A stretch of 64,000 bases of DNA from Trichopria drosophilae (Eukaryota > Arthropoda > Insecta > Hymenoptera > Diapriidae). This document shows positions 58,125-64,000 of this stretch, piece after piece. The notes beneath the pieces were generated by a model. It did not search any database, had not been told where the DNA came from, and saw nothing but the letters and a program-made list of their open reading frames with translations. The position numbers were made by a program, and so were the translations under genes. Each line of letters opens with the position of its first letter. Position 1 is the stretch's first letter. The stretch covers positions 66,401,501 through 66,465,500 of the forward strand of contig CM059582.1 of the NCBI GenBank assembly GCA_030407085.1. Direction: 5' to 3'.

Positions 58125-61100
58125 GAAGGGATAGGGAAAAAGAGAAAGAACAAAGAGGGAAAAGTAAAAAGAGACAGAAAGAGGAAAATGCTAGGGAAAA
58201 GAGAGTAAGGGGGGTGATATGGAATGTAGCAGGTTTGAAGAGAAAAGAAGAGGATTTTTGGCAATTCTTGAAAGAGTTTGAAATAATAGAGCTGACAGAA
58301 ACATGGGTAGATGAAAAAGAGTGGGAGACTTTAAAAGGAAAGATGCCAGAAGGATGGAAGTGGCGATGTCAACCGGCAGGCAGAGATTGCAAAAAGGGGA
58401 GAGCGATGGGGGGTATCATAACAGGAGTGAGAGTAGAGTTGAAGGAGAAAGAGGTGGGATATACAGAAGGAGAGGGATGGCAAGAAAGAGTGATAGAAGT
58501 GGCTGGGAAGAGATGGAGAGTAATTACTTTATATAACAATGAAGGGAAAAAAGAACTGTTAGACCACATAAAAGAAAGGATAAAAGAAAAAGAAGAAGAG
58601 ATGCTGATTCTAGTAGGGGACTTTAATGCCAGGATAGGAAAAAGAGGTGGTTGGGGGAGGGTGGAGGGAGAAGAAGAGAAAGGCAGTGAAGAAAGGAAAT
58701 CGCAAGATAAGATTTTAAATGGACAAGGGAGGGATTTAATTGAGGTGATAGAGGAAAGAGGGTGGATAGTGTTGAATGGTGAGAAAGAGGGGGATGAAGA
58801 AGGGGAATGGACATATGAAAAGGCAGGTAAGAGATCAGTGATTGATTATGGGATAGTGAACTGGGAAGCATGGCAAAGAGTAGAGAAATTTGAAGTAGGG
58901 TGTAGAATAGAATCGGATCATCAACCACTAATAATAGAATGGGTAGATCAGTATGAAAGTATAGGGGAGAAAAAAGTGGAAGACCAGTGGATACAAGATT
59001 GGTCGGAATTGGGAAGAAGACGTTATAAGGAAAAGATACAAGAAGTGGAATGGAAAGAGAGAGGAGTAAGGAAGGAATGGGAAGAGTTAGAAAGACAAAT
59101 ATCCAAAGCTGTGGCAGTGAAGAAGAGAGGAAAGAGAAGGGGAATAGGGTGGTGTCCATGGTGGGACAAGGAGTGCAGGGATAAAAAGAGGGAGGTTAAC
59201 AAAATGAGGAGATATATAAAGGGAAGGGGAAATGGATACGAGGAGTTTTTACGGTGTAGAAAAGATTATAGAGGTATGTGTGAGAAAAAAGAGGAGGAAT
59301 GTAGCGAAAGGGAGGAAAAACAGGTAGATAATATAAGAGCAGAAGCGGAGGCGTGGGAGTTTATAAATAGGGGAAGAAAGAAACGGGAACGGGTATGCAA
59401 AGGAATTGAAATGAAACAATGGTGGAGTCATTTCAGAGAAGTGTTAGGAGGCATAGAAGAAAAGAATGAGATACAAACGATACGAGAACAGGTGAATAGG
59501 AAGGAAGGAGGGGGGGATAAGCCAAGAAGAGGTAGAGAGAGAGAGATCAAAAGACTTAAAAAGGGAAAGGCAGCAGGTTGGGATGGGATTAGAAATGAGG
59601 CGTGGAAAGAAGGAGAAGAAAGAGTACGGAGGAATTTGGGAGGGATACTAAGAAGAGTTTGGGAGGGAGAAGGGTTTCCTGAGAAATGGAGAGTGGGGGT
59701 GGTGATACCAATTTGGAAGAAAGGTGATAAGAAAGATGTACGAAATTACAGAGGTGTGACCCTAACAAGTACAGGATATAAGATATATGCTAACATATTG
59801 AATAGGAGGCTAGTAAAAGAGCTGGGTGTAAAGAAAGGATGGTGTAGGTCTCAGGCAGAGTTTAGGAAAGGCAGAGGAACAGTGGAAAACATAAAAATAC
59901 TGAAACATGTGGTGGGGAAGAGGCTGAAGAAGAAGGAAAAAATGTATGCGTTATTCCTGGATCTTAAGGCAGCGTTTGATAGAGTAGAGAGGGAAGAATT
60001 ATGGGAAATGATGAAAAAGAGAGGGATAAGCGAAGACCTGATAGACAGGGTGAAAGAAATATATGAGGAGACTAGTTGTGTAGTAAAGATAGGAGAGGAC
60101 ATATCAAATGAATTTTGGGTGGAAAAGGGGGTGAGACAGGGATGTCCTTTGAGTCCAACTTTGTTCAACATTTATTTGGCAGATATAGAGGAAGAGTTAA
60201 GTAAGGGAAGGGGTGGAATAAAGATAGGAAGAGATAGAGTGTGGTCAATTGAGTATGCTGATGATATCGTACTGGTGGCGGAAGAGGAAGATCGATTGAG
60301 AGATATGATTAGGAGGGCCAAAAGATATCTAGAAAGGAAGAGCTTAGAAATAAGTATAGAAAAGTCAAAGGTTATGGTCTTTAAGAACAAGGGAGGGAAG
60401 GAAAAAGAAAGATTTTGGTGGTGGGGGCAAGATAGATAAGAAGAGGTAAAAACATATAAGTATTTGGGATATATTATAGAGAGAAGTGGAGGAGAAAGAG
60501 ATCACGTTAGAGAGAGGATAAGGAAAGCTAGAGTCGCAATGGGGTGGGTATGGAGCTATGGAGAGAGAAAATTTAAGGGGGATGTGAGGTGGAGGCTAAA
60601 GTTATTTGATACCATAGTGAAAGGTATATTGTATTATGGAGTAGAGATATGGGAATATAAGGAGTGGAAAGAAATGGAAGATATACAAAATAAATATTTG
60701 AGGTGGATTTTAAGGCTGGAAAGAACGACTCCAGGATACATAGTGAGGGAAGAGCTAAAGAGGAATAAATTAAGGTTGGAGACGGGATGGAGAGCGGGAA
60801 GATGGGAAGAAAGGATGGAAAAAGGAGAGGGAGGAGAGATTGGGAGATTGAGTATGCAAGAGAGAAGAAAAGAAGAAAGGGAAAGTGAAATGGGAGCCTG
60901 GACAAGACAAAGTGTGGAGAGAAGAGAGTATATGTGGAGAGGAGGCATGAGTGAAATAAGCTTGCAGCAGTATGGAGAGTATAAATGGGAAAAAATGAGA
61001 GAGAGAGATGTAGAAGTGGACGAGCAAGAGAGAAGAGATTTGATAAGGAGGTCAAAATCGTGTAGAAATTACGTAAGGGTGCAGAGGACACCAGAGTATA

Positions 61101-61389
61101 TAAGAAATAGTAAAAGAAAAGGAGGAAAAAAGTTAGAAAGAATAGCAAGGTGGAGGTGCGGAAATGGGGAAACAAATATTGGTTAAGAGAGAAAGACAGG
61201 AAATGTCGACTGTGTGGAAAGGGAAGGGAAGATGTGGAACATTTAAAGACTGAATGTGAGTACATTACAGAGAAAGTGGGGAGAAACTTCGAGGTACTAG
61301 ACGAGGATGGAAGGGGTTATGAATGGATGAAAATGATAGAACGGAAAAGAGATGAGAAAGAGAGAGAGAGAGAGAGAATAAGAGCGTGA
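58125..61389 (+). pseudogene. ORF2 of the non-LTR element: endonuclease plus reverse transcriptase
   Basis: The frame is open from about 58125. The endonuclease starts at GVIWNVAGLK (58211) and shows LTETWVDE, LVGDFNARIG and SDHQPL, so its N, E, D and H residues look intact. The reverse transcriptase has GKAAGWDGI, NYRGVTLTSTGYKI, motif A FLDLKAAFDRV, GVRQGCPLSPTLF and the active site YADDIVLV (near 60257). One in-frame TAA at 60437-60439 interrupts it, then EEVKTYKYLGYII continues in the same frame. A frameshift near 61165-61180 precedes the zinc knuckle CRLCGKGREDVEHLKTEC. No ATG precedes the endonuclease domain, so translation may depend on ORF1 or the start is lost. Two lesions only: a young copy. 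Confidence 0.9.
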
Positions 61390-61616
61390 AGGAAAGAGAG
61401 AGAGAGAGAGAGAGAGCGAGGTAAATTAATGACAGTGGATATGTTTGAAGTATATGTAAAGTAAAGTATGCAAGAGGACAGATAAGATACGAAAGTTATG
61501 TAAAATTAAGTTTAGTTTAAAAAGAATGTTTTTAGGTAAGAGTAAATGTAAACGAAAGCCTTGTAATCACGAAAGTGAACAATAAAGAAATACATACATA
61601 CATACTAAATGGCTGG

Positions 61617-62387
61617 AACAATATTGATTTAAAAAGTACAAATGTTTGAACAGATAAAAGAAGTATAATAATACCAATCAATAAATTGATAATACGTGGG
61701 AAAAATAAAAAAGAGTGATACTTTGTATGAGTACTTTGTGTGAGTACTACGTTAAACATTTCAAAGTAAGCATATACGCATTCTATACGTTTTACCCCCC
61801 CCCTTCTTTACCCGTTAACATTTCACTCTTTCACCTCGTGACTTTCATATCACCACCCGGGAACCCCCCTCCATGAGCCTTTATTCCCCTCACCATTATC
61901 TCTCCTGTTACCCTGTCTCATTACACCTACCGGAGATCTTCTTATCACTATTCGCGAATTCCCCCACCGCTCACCCTCAATACTTGACCTCTTCAACCTC
62001 CGCAAGCTCCTCCCACCAGCATCTAACCACAGCAAGTTCCTCCTCCTTCCAAAAATTCTCTTATCGTCCACCTCTTTCCGCCTACCCCCACCCAACCCAC
62101 GGGCATCTTATCCCATTACACTAAAATCTTCCCCCCCCCCCCCCCAGCGAGTCTTTACCCCTTTCTCCTCGCAATTTTCTGCACATGCACCTCCACCTCA
62201 TCAACGTGAACTTTCACCTCTGTGGGATCACCCCACCATTATCTCACAACAGCGAGTTCTCTCGCTTTCCACCACTTTCCAATCTGCATGTGTATGTATG
62301 TGCGCGTGTGTAGCACGCGTAAGGCCGATGGGACACACGGACATGCACTAACACATTTACCAGGCCGTTTGCCCATAGAACACCTAC
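61617..62387. other. Pyrimidine-rich stretch, no gene
   Basis: C- and T-rich sequence with C runs (61795-61803, 62131-62146) and loosely repeated words (CCACCATTATCTCAC, CAGCAAGTTCCTCC, CAGCGAGTTCTCTC). This looks like a degraded tandem repeat. The open frames are composition effects. Confidence 0.5.
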
Positions 62388-62752
62388 TAATTAGGTTTAT
62401 ACATTTGATAAGGCTTTAATTTTCGACTGATTTATAAATTAATATATTATTAAATAGTTCTTTTTCGGTCATGTAAATAATAGAAATTAAAATGTGTGAG
62501 TTTAATAAAAATTAAAAAATTAGAGGAAGAGGAAAAAAACAAGGGCCAATAATTTGGAGTTTTTTTTAAAATATAAATAATAAATAAATATTTAGCAACG
62601 TTTCTTCCCTCGTACTCTAATTTTTAAATTTTAATTAAACCCAAATATTTTTAATTTCTATTATTTATATGAACGAAAAAAGCTATTTAAGAATATATTA
62701 ATTTATAAATCGTTCAAAAGTTAAAGCCTTATCAAATGTATAAACCTAATTA
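62388..62752. mobile_element. MITE-like element with ~150-bp inverted repeats
   Basis: TAATTAGGTTTATACATTTG at 62388 recurs inverted at 62733-62752. The arms continue through ATAAGGCTTTAA, TTTATAAATTAATATATT and ATAATAGAAATTAAAA. There is no coding frame. The target duplication is not clear because the flanks are AT-rich. Confidence 0.85.
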
Positions 62753-63210
62753 ATTATCCATTATTTTATTCTTTCGATTCGAATGTCTCGGAAACTAGCC
62801 ATTATTGGTCTTTCAGCCTCTGAGAACATTTGATCAGAACCATTTTATCTACATCATATTCAACTTTCAGCCAAATTGACTGGGATCTATTTTCCATATG
62901 TTTTGTGCGTGGTCCTTTTTGAAATTTTAACTAAAAACACTGAAAAGTTAGGCATTCTATAAAGTGGTGAAAAGTGATCAGAAACAGCTACGAATTCGAA
63001 GTCAATACCTAAAAGTCGTCCTAGGTTAAGCGCGAAGACTACAGAGCAGGGGTAAAAATACGTATTTTTGGACGAAACGAGGCAGTACTCATGCACATGT
63101 GGGCTAATTTACGAGATGGAATTGCTGCTCTATAATTTACAAATACGTACAAATAAAATTCTGCGAACAATTTTTGTTCGTTTTTCGTTTTCAGAAGAAA
63201 AGTTCCTCTA
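62753..63210. other. Sequence without recognised gene
   Basis: Minus-strand frames at 62887-63096 and 63039-63263 are short and without motifs. Confidence 0.45.
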
Positions 63211-63211
63211 A

Positions 63212-63818
63212 ATGTAAGCGCATTTATCGCAATTTGTACACAATGCAAAGTAATATGCGCCACGTTATATACAAATTCGTTTGATTATAAAGCGATATCG
63301 ACTATCGAGATCACATATATAGTAGTTCCTCCCTTAAGTCATCCCCTCTTATGTCACATGCTCCCCACAAGTCATATCTTTTGCTCCATGTAAGACATAT
63401 TTTTACCCTCATGAATTCCACCGCCACGCGCTTTGTTTATCGCAGCTCAAAGGCAGCTTGCGCGTCGTACAAGTTATCCTAGGATATCAGATGGGAATTC
63501 CAGTAGTGAGAGGTGGGGAGAATATGACATCTTGTCTGACAAAAGTCTACGACTTAAGGGGAGCACTACTGTATATGAAATAGATAAATATCGGCCTGGC
63601 GGCCAAGAGAAAAATTATACCGCCCGCGAAATTCGCAGCTTTCCTTTCCACCGACAGGTGGACATTCGGGACTCTTCTATCATTCTCGTTATAAAGATGC
63701 AATTCTATTTCGTATATATCCGATCCCGATATCGCTTTATAGTCAAATGGATTTCTATATAAATGCATACTATTTTGACATTGTGTGTAAATTGCGATAA
63801 ATGCGCAATTGTGAAAAC
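63212..63818. mobile_element. Inverted-repeat element with a nested smaller one
   Basis: GCGCATTTATCGCAATTTG at 63218 recurs inverted near 63788-63806, and GATTATAAAGCGATATCG (63281) recurs inverted near 63727-63748. A second pair, AGTAGTTCCTCCCTTAAGTC (63321) and its inverted relative ending 63570, lies inside with TA at the outer edges. The inner one looks like a TA-target mariner-type MITE inserted in the outer one. Confidence 0.7.
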
Positions 63819-64000
63819 AGAGACCAACACTGTTTCTTAACGATTTCTGTTCTGAGAATTTTATTTCTAAATTTTGTTTTAAGTGTGGGTTATGGATGCT
63901 ATTTTTTTCTCAATTTGGTATCCACTATGGGAAAATTCTCAAAAAGGGAGCTTTCCAATGTTCCATATTTAAACATCCTAAGGAATTCAATAAAACGGTT

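Larger units (their letters stand above)
56664..61601 (+). mobile_element. Nearly full-length APE-type non-LTR retrotransposon, 15-bp TSD
   Basis: ATACTAAATGGCTGG occurs at 56649-56663 and 61602-61616, framing the element exactly. It starts TAGACTTCCGTTTCCGG and ends with AATAAAGAAATACATACATACAT, so the 3' tail is a TACA repeat and not poly(A). It carries ORF1 and ORF2 on a very purine-rich sense strand. The long TSD and few lesions suggest a recent insertion. The clade (L1-, I- or jockey-like) is not settled. Confidence 0.93.

Noticed and set aside
57560..61265. Several long minus-strand frames rich in S, L, F and P
   Set aside because: They are antisense shadows of the purine-rich LINE, and the plus strand has all the endonuclease and RT motifs.

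Overview
The window looks like repeat-dense heterochromatin from an insect nuclear genome, probably hymenopteran and possibly an ant. This rests on the mix of R1-, CR1- and jockey/L1-like retrotransposons, Tc1/mariner-like relics, an AT-rich satellite array, spliceosomal-type signals and the absence of any prokaryotic-style operon. I see no convincing single-copy host gene. Almost every coding region belongs to a mobile element, and most are broken. The taxon is an inference from style and remembered families, not from a database hit.

Layout. 0-2.7 kb: AT-rich sequence with two short tandem-repeat clusters. 2.7-5.2 kb: a decayed R1-clade non-LTR element on the minus strand. 5.2-8.5 kb: a broken transposase-like gene and a dead Tc1/mariner-like element flanked by inverted AT-rich repeats. 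9.07-11.9 kb: a DNA element with about 0.4 kb terminal inverted repeats (TIRs) around a 486-codon gene. 12.4-18.06 kb: a CR1-like non-LTR element whose ORF1 is interrupted by a GTACG-rich TIR element with a clean TA target duplication. 18.35-26.56 kb: a satellite array of about 147-bp monomers in a higher-order pattern of 888- and 587-bp modules. 26.57-53.71 kb: a very large LTR-type element without recognisable gag/pol, with LTRs of up to 2.95 kb and satellite on both outer sides, so it appears to have split the array. 53.7-56.6 kb: satellite remnant, an inverted repeat and a protein of an arthropod mobile-element type. 56.66-61.60 kb: a nearly intact non-LTR retrotransposon with a 15-bp target-site duplication. 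61.6-64 kb: short inverted-repeat elements.

The centre of the LTR element holds a large inverted repeat (about 30.30-38.4 against 39.5-47.37 kb). Its arms are close enough in sequence that each serves as the pre-insertion allele of the other. This gives precise boundaries and target-site duplications (TSDs) for several nested elements: a 1,962-bp transposon whose transposase carries a RAG1/Transib-like constellation of catalytic and zinc residues (4-bp TSD GCCT), two members of a CCCTACTCG-ended family (2-bp TSDs TA and AG) that carry a 5S-rRNA-like segment, and, by its own flanking repeat, a tRNA-derived SINE with a 15-bp TSD.

The most unusual points are the RAG1-like transposase, the palindrome as a record of insertions, the higher-order satellite, and an LTR-embedded intron whose removal would create an ATG in front of an arginine-rich open frame.
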